A DNA stretch of 32,506 nucleotides from Alphaproteobacteria bacterium (GTDB lineage: Bacteria > Pseudomonadota > Alphaproteobacteria > Paracaedibacterales > CAIULA01): assembly GCA_947475175.1 (NCBI GenBank), contig CANJLN010000013.1, forward strand, positions 1 through 32,506. The letters run 5' to 3'. This document shows, piece by piece, positions 16,984 through 27,786 of this stretch. Every line of letters begins with the position of its first letter. Within the stretch, counting starts at the first letter, position 1. The position numbers were made by a program, and so were the translations under genes. The notes under the pieces were generated by a model that saw only the letters and a list, made by a program, of their open reading frames with translations, was not told the DNA's origin and ran no database searches.

Positions 16984-17016
16984 AAGTCGTTAATCATGAA
17001 AATTTGATTAAGACTT
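16984..17016. terminator. Candidate bidirectional terminator between convergent genes
   Basis: The arms AAGTCGTTAATCA (16984-16996) and TGATTAAGACTT (17005-17016) form a 12-bp stem with one bulge and an 8-base A+T-rich loop. It lies between gatC and the oppositely directed secreted TPR gene, and includes the latter's stop codon. No long T tract follows, so it is not classical. Confidence 0.45.
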
Positions 17017-18783
17017 TGTTGTCATCGCATCAAGCCATTTGTAAGCTTCCTGAATTTCTGGAAGATTTGTTAAATATTTTGCTCTTGCACCTGTTGTTAA
17101 CTCTTTATACCTAGTCTCTATAATGGGCCAAGGTAAATCTCGATTGCCTGTGCCATCTGGCAGCACAAGACCAAGAGTACGCATATGCAACTCGCGGAAG
17201 CGTCTATTTTCAGCTGCCATTTCTTCTGATCTTCGATCAGCTTCGGTTTCATCTCTCACGTATTGCAAACGAGCTTCGTATCTTTGTTTCTCTTTTGCTA
17301 TTCGTTTAATTCCACTCGTGTCATTGACCTTTGTGTAGAGTGCTAAAGCTAAACCAGATAACCTAGCCCTTTCTTGCGTTGAATGCGTTCTATCCAGAGC
17401 TCTCTCATAAGATTTCGCAGCTTCTGCATCTCTTCCCCCTAAGGCAAATTGCCTTCCTGCTGCTTCAAATAATTCCGAGGCTTCTTTGTCAGTGGCTGTT
17501 TCTTGTTCAAGACTTTTAACTCTTGCTTTTGCTGTCTGATAATAAGCTTCTCCAGACCTTCCATGATCTCCACCCAAGAAGAAGAGACCTGCTGCTTCCC
17601 CAAAGAGAGCTGAGGCTTGCTTATAGTCATCTTTGCCAAAGACCAAGGGCTTTACTTTTATCCCTTTTGCAAAAAGTTCTTCAGCTTTTCGTAAATATTC
17701 TGCTGATGTAGGCCTTTGACTAACAACGGTTTTCATAGTAGATTTTTGAGAAGCAGCAACATCCACAACTGCTGCAGCTGATTGATCTGGTCGATAACAC
17801 ATCTCTATTTTTCTAGTGAGCAATTCTTTTCTGGAAAGGTCTAGTCTTAATTCCTTAGCAATACCATAGCATTCTGCTGCTTTTCTAAAATCTTCAATAC
17901 GACTAAAACATTCCCCTGCATTCTGGTGAAGCAGTGATTGTTTTTCTACATTACCCGCAGGTTCTTTCTCTGCAGCCAATAAAAATTGTTCCCCAGCATT
18001 CTTTGTTAAAAATATTTTAGCTTTGTCATCTCCACTGAAAGAGACTCCCTTCAAATAAAACACTGCTGCTGACTCATGTTCTCCTTTCGATCTAAACTGA
18101 TTAGCAGATTTTACATAAAGTTTTGCTTTTTCGAGAGGATCTCCGGTAGCTTGAAGTCTGTCTGCTAAAGTTAATGGTTTGCCGGCAGAAACACTTTCCT
18201 CCTCTTGCGCTGGCAATACCGATGGCGGTGATTCATGCGGGCGACGACCTATAAAAGGAAGCATAGGCTGCTGAGCTTCGACAACAACAGGTTGACTCGC
18301 AGCGCTCCCTCTTTTTGCTCGCGTGAGGGCCATTTTTCTTTGCGCGTCTGCCGTTTCTTGTGCCTTTTCAGACATTCCAATTTCTGTGTAGCAACCAGAG
18401 GACATAACGTATAATGCCTCTTTTCTCTTCAAGTCAGCTGTCGTGATTGCGGCATTTATATAAGCTTTTGCAGCTCTTTCAACCTCTTCAGATGCATAAA
18501 AACCAATCGCTGCTCTTTCAAAGAGATTTGATATTGCTTCATTAACAATCGGTTTTACCCCTGCAGCTGCTAGTTCTTTGTATTTTCTAGTTGCTTCCGA
18601 AAGTAGCTGAACTGGAGTCTCTATTGGTCTGGGTTTTACAGGTGTACTATCAGCACTTGAACCAACGCTTCCCTTAGGAGTTCCTTCATCACTTGAAGAT
18701 AATATCTGATGTGGCTCTGTACTCGCGTTCACGGGAATTGTTAAAATAACAAGACAAATAATTGTAAAAATTTTGTAAATCAT
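17008..18783 (-). CDS. Secreted TPR-like repeat protein of unknown function
   Basis: This encodes 591 residues from the ATG at 18783; a TTG at 18798 would add five. The signal peptide (MIYKIFTIICLVILTIPVNA) is followed by a Ser/Pro-rich low-complexity part. Many helical pairs follow with the pattern A-x-LF-x-x-AA-x-x-F-x-x-G-x-x-x-x-A-A-x-x-Y (for example ASALFGEAAGLFFLGGDHGR and ASELFEAAGRQFALGGRDAE). This spacing recalls alpha-SNAP-type TPR proteins of eukaryotes. The last 55 residues (LGLVLPDG, then RYKELTT, then EIQEAYKWLDA) recall a J domain but have no HPD motif. No enzyme motif is seen. A protein-binding, exported role is likely; a host target is speculation. Confidence 0.75.
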   Translation of the reverse strand: MIYKIFTIICLVILTIPVNASTEPHQILSSSDEGTPKGSVGSSADSTPVKPRPIETPVQLLSEATRKYKELAAAGVKPIVNEAISNLFERAAIGFYASEEVERAAKAYINAAITTADLKRKEALYVMSSGCYTEIGMSEKAQETADAQRKMALTRAKRGSAASQPVVVEAQQPMLPFIGRRPHESPPSVLPAQEEESVSAGKPLTLADRLQATGDPLEKAKLYVKSANQFRSKGEHESAAVFYLKGVSFSGDDKAKIFLTKNAGEQFLLAAEKEPAGNVEKQSLLHQNAGECFSRIEDFRKAAECYGIAKELRLDLSRKELLTRKIEMCYRPDQSAAAVVDVAASQKSTMKTVVSQRPTSAEYLRKAEELFAKGIKVKPLVFGKDDYKQASALFGEAAGLFFLGGDHGRSGEAYYQTAKARVKSLEQETATDKEASELFEAAGRQFALGGRDAEAAKSYERALDRTHSTQERARLSGLALALYTKVNDTSGIKRIAKEKQRYEARLQYVRDETEADRRSEEMAAENRRFRELHMRTLGLVLPDGTGNRDLPWPIIETRYKELTTGARAKYLTNLPEIQEAYKWLDAMTTKS

Positions 18784-18907
18784 CCGAATAATACTCAACT
18801 AAATAATCATTTGTATATTTTTACATGAAATATATTAATCAACGGTTAATGTATTTGATGAAATACTTATAATTGTGCTATTGAAGATTAAATGCGTAAA
18901 CTCGAAC

Positions 18908-18942
18908 TTGACAAGTGTAAACTAAAACGATACACTTTATAC
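18908..18942 (+). promoter_or_regulatory. Promoter with overlapping operator for higBA
   Basis: TTGACA (18908-18913) and TACACT (18931-18936) are exactly 17 bp apart. The inverted repeat AAGTGTA (18913-18919) / TACACTT (18931-18937) overlaps both boxes and is a good candidate for the HigA binding site. The expected transcription start falls at or beside the higB ATG at 18943, so the message would have practically no leader. Confidence 0.7.
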
Positions 18943-19218
18943 ATGATTAAAAGCTTTAGACATAAAGACTTAAGAGAGTTATTTCTAACAGGGAAATCTT
19001 CTAAAGTAGGACTTTCTTTGCAAAAGAGAATCATAAGAAGGCTCGATGCATTAGACCAAGCAGAAGATCTTCAAGACCTGAATATCCCTGGATTTAATTT
19101 TCATGGACTGCATAGCAAACCAAAACGCTTTAGTGTTCATGTTAATGGTCCGTGGTGTCTGACATTTGAATGGCAAGATCAACATGTTTATTTGGTTGAT
19201 CTAGAACAGTACCATTAA
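18943..19218 (+). CDS. higB: HigB-type mRNA interferase toxin (RelE superfamily)
   Basis: This encodes 91 residues from the ATG at 18943, giving the usual MIKSFRHKDLRELFLTG start. A frame open to an ATG at 18892 would place the promoter inside the gene, so it is rejected. Family motifs are the basic KRIIRRLDALDQA helix, NIPGFNFHGLHSKPKRFSVH, the WCLTFEW strand and the C-terminal LVDLEQYH with the catalytic His. HigB cleaves mRNA on the ribosome. The toxin precedes its antitoxin by 14 bases, the order characteristic of hig modules. All expected residues are present, so it appears intact. Confidence 0.92.
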   Translation: MIKSFRHKDLRELFLTGKSSKVGLSLQKRIIRRLDALDQAEDLQDLNIPGFNFHGLHSKPKRFSVHVNGPWCLTFEWQDQHVYLVDLEQYH

Positions 19219-19232
19219 CAAGGAGAAAAACC

Positions 19233-19562
19233 ATGAGGCATGAATATATAATCAATCAGCGACCAGGACGTCCTCCTACGCATCCTGGGGCTATTATTCA
19301 AGATGACGTTTTGCCTGCTTTAGAAATCTCTGTGACTGAAGCTGCAAAACAGCTTCGCATCTCTAGACAAGCGCTTCACAGAATTTTGGCAGAGAAATCA
19401 TCTGTTACACCCGAGATGGCTTTAAAGTTGGCTAAGTTTTGTGGAAACACAGCTTCTTTTTGGCTGAGGTTACAACAACAATGGGATCTGTGGCATGTTG
19501 AGGTGGAGCTAAGAGAAGAACTAAAAGAAATCCCAAGTCATGGGGCATTGTTTCATCTTTAG
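19233..19562 (+). CDS. higA: HigA-type antitoxin with HTH domain
   Basis: This encodes 109 residues. It shows the HigA start RPPTHPGAIIQDDVLPAL, a helix-turn-helix (SVTEAAKQLRISRQALHRIL) and the typical GNTASFWLRLQQQWDLW. AGGAG lies 7 bases before the ATG. HigA binds HigB and represses the shared promoter, for which the inverted repeat at 18913-18937 is the likely operator. The pair sits immediately upstream of the repeat-bearing start of coxB. Confidence 0.93.
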   Translation: MRHEYIINQRPGRPPTHPGAIIQDDVLPALEISVTEAAKQLRISRQALHRILAEKSSVTPEMALKLAKFCGNTASFWLRLQQQWDLWHVEVELREELKEIPSHGALFHL

Positions 19563-19639
19563 TCAATCCAAAAATATTTCCGTTTTCGGCATATTCCGTG
19601 GCATAATAATGCTGTGTATTTTTTAGGCAACAAAACAAG

Positions 19640-22155
<2,516 letters not shown>

Positions 22156-23016
22156 ATGGAACAGGTTTGTATCTATAACCCTACTTTTTCTGACTATTGG
22201 GAGCTCTTAAAGCCACGGGTTATGTCTTTGGTTGTTTTTACAGGGTTTTGTGGTCTATTTTTGGCGCCTGGTAAAATTCATCCCGTTATTGGTTTTGCAG
22301 CTATCTTAAGTTTGGCAATAGGAGCAGGGGCTTCAGGGTGCTTAAATATGTGGTGGGAAAAAGACACAGATGCTTTGATGAAACGAACGGCTAATCGAGC
22401 ATTGCCGGCTGGTCGAGTGGATCCTGATTCAGCGCTTGCTTTGGGGATGATCTTATCCTGTGGTTCTGTTTTGACTATGCTGGTTGCGGTGAATGCTGTT
22501 GCTGCATTTTGGCTGGCTTTTTCCATATTTTTTTATGTGATTGTCTATACTGCTATCTTAAAACCACGAACGCCTCAAAATATTGTTATCGGAGGAATAG
22601 CTGGAGCGTTGCCTCCTGTTGTTGGATGGGCTGCCGTTATGAATTCAACTTCGATTGAAGCGTGGTCATTGTTTTTAATTATTTTTTTATGGACACCTGC
22701 GCACTTTTGGGCTTTGGCACTTAATTGTATCGACGATTATAATCGTGCTAGTATTCCTATGTTGCCTTGCTTGAAAGGAGAGCAAGAGACTAAATCACAG
22801 ATTCTTTTGTACGCTATTCTAACTGTTTTATCATCCTATCTTCCGTACTATTTGGGGATGGGTGGTTCTTTGTACTTATTTATTACAACTGTTCTTGGGG
22901 GGGGATTTATTGTGCTTTCAATAGCAGTCTATTTTTCAAAATACTCTTCTTCGTCTCTCTTTGCCTATTCGATCCTATATTTATTTCTAATTTTCTTAAT
23001 TTTATTGATAAATTAA
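22156..23016 (+). CDS. ctaB: Protoheme IX farnesyltransferase (heme O synthase)
   Basis: This encodes 286 residues with several membrane helices. It carries the prenyltransferase motif NMWWEKDTDALMKRTANRALP (Asn64, Asp70, Asp72) and a second polar motif LNCIDDYNRASIPMLP. It adds farnesyl to heme b to make heme O on the way to heme A for CoxA. The ATG follows the coxA stop directly, so these genes are in one operon. coxC and ctaG, usual partners downstream in alphaproteobacteria, are not in this window. Confidence 0.95.
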   Translation: MEQVCIYNPTFSDYWELLKPRVMSLVVFTGFCGLFLAPGKIHPVIGFAAILSLAIGAGASGCLNMWWEKDTDALMKRTANRALPAGRVDPDSALALGMILSCGSVLTMLVAVNAVAAFWLAFSIFFYVIVYTAILKPRTPQNIVIGGIAGALPPVVGWAAVMNSTSIEAWSLFLIIFLWTPAHFWALALNCIDDYNRASIPMLPCLKGEQETKSQILLYAILTVLSSYLPYYLGMGGSLYLFITTVLGGGFIVLSIAVYFSKYSSSSLFAYSILYLFLIFLILLIN

Positions 23017-23039
23017 GAAAAAACTAACTAAATCCTGCT

Positions 23040-23055
23040 CTACTAGGGATAGTAG
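23040..23055 (+). terminator. Weak terminator-like hairpin between ctaB and motA
   Basis: CTACTA GGGA TAGTAG makes a 6-bp stem with a tetraloop in the 63-bp gap, followed by a T-rich but interrupted stretch. It could separate the oxidase and motor transcripts. Confidence 0.3.
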
Positions 23056-23079
23056 TTGGAATTTTGTTGAATTATATAG

Positions 23080-23940
23080 ATGAAATTATTTATAGGTGTA
23101 TTTCTTGTTATTGTGTCCGTTCTTTTGGGGTATACAGCCTCAGGTGGGCACTTGAACGTTTTGTGGCAGCCTTTTGAATTTGTTATCATTTTAGGAGCTG
23201 CAACAGGAGCTTTTATTATAGGCAATCCAACTTCTGTTTTGTCTGCTATGCTTCCTAATTTTAAACGGGCCATTTCAGGGGCAACATATTCCAAGAAAGA
23301 TTATTTGGAACTTTTGGTTTTGCTTTTTACCCTTATCAAGGCTGTAAAAAGTAAAGGAATGTTATTTTTAGATCCTCACATTGATAAACCTGAGGAAAGC
23401 AGCATGTTTCAGAAGTTCCCTAAGTTTCTAAAAGATGAAAAAGCTGTTAGTTTTCTTTGTGATTATTTGCGTCTTTTAAGTATGGGAAGTGAGAACCCTC
23501 AACAGATGGAATCAATTATGGATGAGGAGTTGGAAAGCTTAGAACAAGAGTCACACTTGATTATTTCTGCATTTCAAAACATGGCTGATGGTATGCCAGC
23601 ATTGGGTATTGTTGCTGCTGTTTTGGGTGTTATTCACACAATGGGGTCGATTAGCCAACCGCCTGAAATTTTGGGAAAATTGATAGGTGGTGCTCTTGTT
23701 GGAACTTTTCTGGGTGTTTTATTATCCTATGGTTTTGTGGGACCAATCGGTAACTTTATAAAAACGCTTCATGACGCAGAGAAGAGTTATTTGAGCTGCT
23801 TAAAAACGGGAATAAACTCTTATCTGGGAGGTTACCCTCCCCTTATTGCTGTGGAGTATGCGCGCAAAACAATAGAACCACATCATAGGCCAACCTTTGC
23901 AGAGTTAGAGAAAGCTGTATCTAACATCAAGGATGTCTAG
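23080..23940 (+). CDS. motA: Flagellar motor stator protein MotA
   Basis: This encodes 286 residues, typical length. Membrane helices appear near 2-18, 32-50, about 170-190 and 200-222. The family motif FQNMADGMPALGIVAAVLGVIHTMG includes the conserved proline of the third helix, followed by GGALVGTFLGVLLSYGFVGPIG. The cytoplasmic loop contains charged residues that would contact FliG. With MotB it forms the proton-driven stator. No good ribosome binding site is visible before the ATG. motB begins 3 bases after its stop. Confidence 0.95.
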   Translation: MKLFIGVFLVIVSVLLGYTASGGHLNVLWQPFEFVIILGAATGAFIIGNPTSVLSAMLPNFKRAISGATYSKKDYLELLVLLFTLIKAVKSKGMLFLDPHIDKPEESSMFQKFPKFLKDEKAVSFLCDYLRLLSMGSENPQQMESIMDEELESLEQESHLIISAFQNMADGMPALGIVAAVLGVIHTMGSISQPPEILGKLIGGALVGTFLGVLLSYGFVGPIGNFIKTLHDAEKSYLSCLKTGINSYLGGYPPLIAVEYARKTIEPHHRPTFAELEKAVSNIKDV

Positions 23941-23943
23941 AGA

Positions 23944-25209
23944 ATGGCACCGCCTAAATTAAAACCCATCATCATTATAAAGAGAAAAGGAAAAAAGGTA
24001 AGACCTGCGCATCACGGTGGTAGTTGGAAGATTGCCTATGCTGACTTTGTAACCGCGATGATGGCATTTTTTATGTTGATGTGGTTGGTGAATGTGACGA
24101 CTGAGGAGCAAAAAAAAGGAATTGCTGACTATTTTTCTCCTAACTTTGTCAATATGCACGCGCGAGATGGCAGTGCTGGTATGATGGCAGGTATTAACGT
24201 AACTGGTGAAAATAATAGTGATGGAAAAAGTGGTGATGAGGCTAGCTATCAAAAAGCGGCTAGTGAGGAGATGGATGACCAACCGGATGATGTAGACGCA
24301 GATAAGAAAAAACAAGCATCAGCCAGTAGCACAAACCTGGCACAAGAAGCACAGCAGAAATCAGATAAAGAAGATACTAAAGAGAATAAAATTGAGGATA
24401 AAACGAAGGAAGTGTTGGCTAAAGAGAAAGAGGATTTGGTCAATAACAAAGCATCTTTAGATAAAAATAAAGATAAAACCCACGACAAAGATAAGGACAA
24501 AGACAAAGAGAAAAGTAAAGAAGACGACAATTCTAAAGATAAGACCAAAGATAAAGATAAAGATAAAGATAAAGATAAAGATAAAGATAAAGAAAAGGAT
24601 AAAGAAAAGGATAAGGATAATACCAAAGATAAAGACAAAGACAAAGATAAAGACAAAGATAAAGACAAAGACAAGGATAATCTAAATGAAGCTCAAAGGC
24701 ACGAGCAGCAGCAGTTTGTCGGGCTCACCAAGGAACTAAAGAATATTATGAAGGAAAACCCAGAACTTAAAGATTTAATGGCCCATTTGGTTGTTGAAAT
24801 ACGACCTGAAGGGCTTTTATTACAGATCATCGATCAAGATAAAAGATCAATGTTTCCATCTGGCAGCAGTTCTATGCACTCTCATACAATAGCTTTGCTT
24901 CGCGCTGTGACTCAGATTGTTGAAAAAGTTCACAATAAAATATCGATAACCGGGCATACCGATGCAACCCCTTATGCAGATACGTATAACTATAGCAATT
25001 GGGAGTTATCTGTTGATCGCGCGAATACGTGTCGCCGCTTTTTGGAGGAGAATGGGGTTAATAACGAAAGATTTCAGTCTGTGATTGGTAAAGAAGCCAC
25101 TGAGCCTTATGTTAAGAATGATCCACGTGCACCTCAAAATCGACGCATTGGAATTTTGTTGATCAGAGAAAATGCTATTCAGAGCGTTGCAGGACGAGCA
25201 GGTAGCTGA
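23944..25209 (+). CDS. motB: Flagellar motor protein MotB with long Lys-Asp repeat linker
   Basis: This encodes 421 residues, longer than common MotB. The order is a basic cytoplasmic start, a membrane helix KIAYADFVTAMMAFFMLMWL with proton-carrying Asp34, a plug-like segment with QKKGIADYFSP, a very charged linker (about 95-250) and a C-terminal OmpA-like peptidoglycan-binding domain (about 275-410) with ITGHTDATPY and NWELSVDRA motifs. Within the linker, residues about 174-245 are nearly pure Lys-Asp dipeptides encoded by AAAGAT/AAAGAC hexamers. The 3' end overlaps convergent divL by 31 bp. A functional stator is likely, since both end domains are intact. Confidence 0.95.
   Translation: MAPPKLKPIIIIKRKGKKVRPAHHGGSWKIAYADFVTAMMAFFMLMWLVNVTTEEQKKGIADYFSPNFVNMHARDGSAGMMAGINVTGENNSDGKSGDEASYQKAASEEMDDQPDDVDADKKKQASASSTNLAQEAQQKSDKEDTKENKIEDKTKEVLAKEKEDLVNNKASLDKNKDKTHDKDKDKDKEKSKEDDNSKDKTKDKDKDKDKDKDKDKEKDKEKDKDNTKDKDKDKDKDKDKDKDKDNLNEAQRHEQQQFVGLTKELKNIMKENPELKDLMAHLVVEIRPEGLLLQIIDQDKRSMFPSGSSSMHSHTIALLRAVTQIVEKVHNKISITGHTDATPYADTYNYSNWELSVDRANTCRRFLEENGVNNERFQSVIGKEATEPYVKNDPRAPQNRRIGILLIRENAIQSVAGRAGS
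24463..24678 (+). repeat. Hexanucleotide (AAAGAT/AAAGAC) repeat tract coding Lys-Asp
   Basis: The tract contains seven perfect AAAGAT units at 24547-24588, and further mixed AAAGAT, AAAGAC and AAGGAT units on both sides. Because units are 6 bp, gain or loss would change the MotB linker by two residues without a frameshift. Confidence 0.9.
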
Positions 25210-27572
25210 CACGTAATTGAAGTTCCTTCATTTATCGAAGACGATAGAGATATTTCTCCGCCATGTAATTCAATCAAGCTTTTGACGAGAGATAGGCCAA
25301 GGCCTGCACCTATCTGAGCGCTATTTGTTACTGCTCCATGTTGAAACAAATTAAAGATTTTATGTTGATCTTCCAAGCTTATACCAACACCAGTATCCTT
25401 GATCGTTATTAGTAAAGAGTTGTCGTTAAGGGAATCGTCTTTGACTTGCAGAGTAACTTTCCCTCCGGCAGGCGTAAACTTAATTGCATTGGTCAAAAGG
25501 TTGAAAAGCGCATGTTTAAGACGCCGGTTATCGACATAAATAATTTCATTGTTACTTAGATTTTCTATTGAAAGATCAAGCCCTTGGTCGTGGGCACGGT
25601 TATAGACTAAATCAATGACACTATTTAAGAATTTGGATAGATCTACCTCTTGGTAATTAAGGCTCAGTTTTCCCGCTTCAATACTTGCTAGATCAAGCAT
25701 ATCATTGATGAGATTCATTAATCTTTCGGCGGCTTCAGATATGCCGCCACAATAGTCAAGTTGCCGTTCGTTCAGCTGTCCAAAGTATTGATTGATAAGG
25801 ATTTCAATAAAGCCAGAAATTGTGTTTAAAGGAGAGCGTAACTCGTAAGAAACGAGAGCAATAAAATCTGATTTGAGTCGATCTGTTCTTTCGAGGGTTT
25901 GAGTTCTTTCTTTAAGTGTTTGCTCAAACCGCCATCTATCAGATACATCAACAAAACTCATTAAATGAGAACCATCAGGAAGAGGGATATAGGAGTATTC
26001 AATCATTCGATCATTTTCAAGCAAGAAATTGCCATTCGTGTTTTGGCGCATGCTCACAATATCCATCATCTTTTTTCGCCAAATTTTGCTCTCGTTCGGG
26101 TCTTTGAACAAGGGAGCAACGCCTTTCAATAGATCGTTGATATGCTTTCCTGAGGCTCTTTCTTCATCAGATAGATGCCAAATTTTACTGATAGCTGGAT
26201 TAGATAAGCGCACTTTGTTGTCGCTACCAAAAACGACAATTCCTTCGTAAAGATGGTCGAGGGTTTCTTTTTGAACCGCAACAAGTGTGTTATATCCGCG
26301 TTCCAAAGCAAGTTTGTCAGTAATATCATCAAATAAATAAAGGAGCCCTCCCAAGGGATGAGGAGAAATGATGACCCTTAAAGTTAAACCGTCAGGTTGA
26401 TTTAGGACTTCGTGAATGGGTTGTAGTAGATTATTAAAAAGATTGAGTCGTTCACGTTTGTGCGCAGGGAAGTTGGGGTATTCAGGAAGCTTGCGTCTTT
26501 CTCTTAGGTTTTCTAATACTTCACCAAGGGTTGGCTTGCTATAGAGCCATCCTTCGTCCAGCTGAAACATCCTGGCATAAGCATGGTTGAAAAAGCTAAG
26601 ACGGGTGTCAGGACCATAAATAGCAATGGGTCCTGAAATCTGATCCAATACTTCTTGGTGTGCATTAATATGATGAGAAAGATCGAGTTCAGCTTCTTCG
26701 ATTTCTGTTATATCCATGGCATAACCAACTGTGAGGCGTGTCTCAGGAATCGGAATTTCAGCTATTTCCATAAAGCGTCGATGTCCGGCAATCACGAGGT
26801 GTGTTCTTAAAATTTGCTGTTTACCCGTTTCAAGAGCTTTTCTTGATAAATCGTAGGTGTTTGTTGAATGATGAGAATCAATGAGTTCTCTGTTCTCAGC
26901 GACAACTCGATGGGTGCTTGTCTCAAGAGCACCAGCATAAGCTGCATTACAATATTGAATTCGCCCATTAACATCACGATACCATAGAGCTAATGGAGCA
27001 ATATCAATAATGATTCGAAGCATTTCAGCTTCTTCATTTTTTTCCCTATGGAGAGTCTGATACTGGGTTTTTTCTTGCGCAGCTTGCGTTACATCTGCAA
27101 GACAAAGCAGAATCATTTGACGTTGTGATGCAATGGAATTGATATATCCTGACGTTCTTGTTGGGTTAGCTATACATCTCCCTCGAATTTCTAAGTGGAG
27201 TGAATCGTCAAATGCAGGAACTTGAAGGGTGAACTCTCCATTGAAATCAGTCAGGTGATTCAATGCTCTTTGAAAAGGGCTAAAGTTTGATTCTCCAAGA
27301 ATTTTGAAAAGATCATTTAATTGAATGAGTTGTTCCTCGTCAAACTTTAAGAGCTTTCGAAGAAATGAGGAGCAAGTTACAAAACTCTCTCCTTCAAACC
27401 AATAGCACCAAGCAAACGAGAGATTACCCAGAAGTGTTGTTTGATTATAGTTTTCAGCTCTTAGGACTTGGTTGCAAACATGAAGATGCCTGTTGCGCTG
27501 ATAGAAATACACAAAGAGGCCAATGTTGGCGAGGATTATCCCAATAAGTAGTGCCAAACCGAACCCAGTCAT
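25179..27572 (-). CDS. divL: DivL-type PAS sensor pseudo-kinase with tyrosine at the phosphoacceptor site
   Basis: This encodes 797 residues from the ATG at 27572 (TTG at 27620 would add 16). An N-terminal membrane helix is followed by about four PAS-like domains (about 50-165, 184-290, 305-420, 435-548), the dimerisation helix and a GHKL ATPase domain. At the H-box the sequence is ALVSYELRSPLNT, so Tyr576 replaces the usual histidine, as in Caulobacter DivL. N-box (LKHALFNLLTNAIKFTP), G1 (DTGVGIS) and G2 (GAGLGLSLVKS) are intact. DivL controls the CckA-ChpT-CtrA cell-cycle pathway and reads DivK. It overlaps motB tail to tail by 31 bp. Confidence 0.88.
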   Translation of the reverse strand: MTGFGLALLIGIILANIGLFVYFYQRNRHLHVCNQVLRAENYNQTTLLGNLSFAWCYWFEGESFVTCSSFLRKLLKFDEEQLIQLNDLFKILGESNFSPFQRALNHLTDFNGEFTLQVPAFDDSLHLEIRGRCIANPTRTSGYINSIASQRQMILLCLADVTQAAQEKTQYQTLHREKNEEAEMLRIIIDIAPLALWYRDVNGRIQYCNAAYAGALETSTHRVVAENRELIDSHHSTNTYDLSRKALETGKQQILRTHLVIAGHRRFMEIAEIPIPETRLTVGYAMDITEIEEAELDLSHHINAHQEVLDQISGPIAIYGPDTRLSFFNHAYARMFQLDEGWLYSKPTLGEVLENLRERRKLPEYPNFPAHKRERLNLFNNLLQPIHEVLNQPDGLTLRVIISPHPLGGLLYLFDDITDKLALERGYNTLVAVQKETLDHLYEGIVVFGSDNKVRLSNPAISKIWHLSDEERASGKHINDLLKGVAPLFKDPNESKIWRKKMMDIVSMRQNTNGNFLLENDRMIEYSYIPLPDGSHLMSFVDVSDRWRFEQTLKERTQTLERTDRLKSDFIALVSYELRSPLNTISGFIEILINQYFGQLNERQLDYCGGISEAAERLMNLINDMLDLASIEAGKLSLNYQEVDLSKFLNSVIDLVYNRAHDQGLDLSIENLSNNEIIYVDNRRLKHALFNLLTNAIKFTPAGGKVTLQVKDDSLNDNSLLITIKDTGVGISLEDQHKIFNLFQHGAVTNSAQIGAGLGLSLVKSLIELHGGEISLSSSINEGTSITCQLPARPATL

Positions 27573-27786
27573 AAGTGCATTATATTTTAATAAAACTTTA
27601 TACAATGCTAACAAATTCAATCACGCTTGACAAACATCACCTGAGAAATTTTCTGGTTCTTAGTTTTGCCAGTTGCATCCTCTCTTACATTTCAACTTTA
27701 TTTCAAATGGTTTTGCTAATATTACTCGAATTGTGATATATGAGGAATGTAAGTTTTGTATAGTGTGAAGTCAAAAACTGAGGAAA

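Noticed and set aside
18892-18942. Upstream start of higB adding 17 residues
   Set aside because: The promoter and operator lie within this stretch, and family members begin at the MIKSF position.
24249-24674. Antisense frame of alternating Leu-Ser residues opposite motB
   Set aside because: It is the complement of the AAAGAT repeat; simple repetition keeps it open and no start signal supports it.
24463-24678. Regular repeat tract as a CRISPR array
   Set aside because: The units are contiguous hexamers in the MotB reading frame with no spacers.
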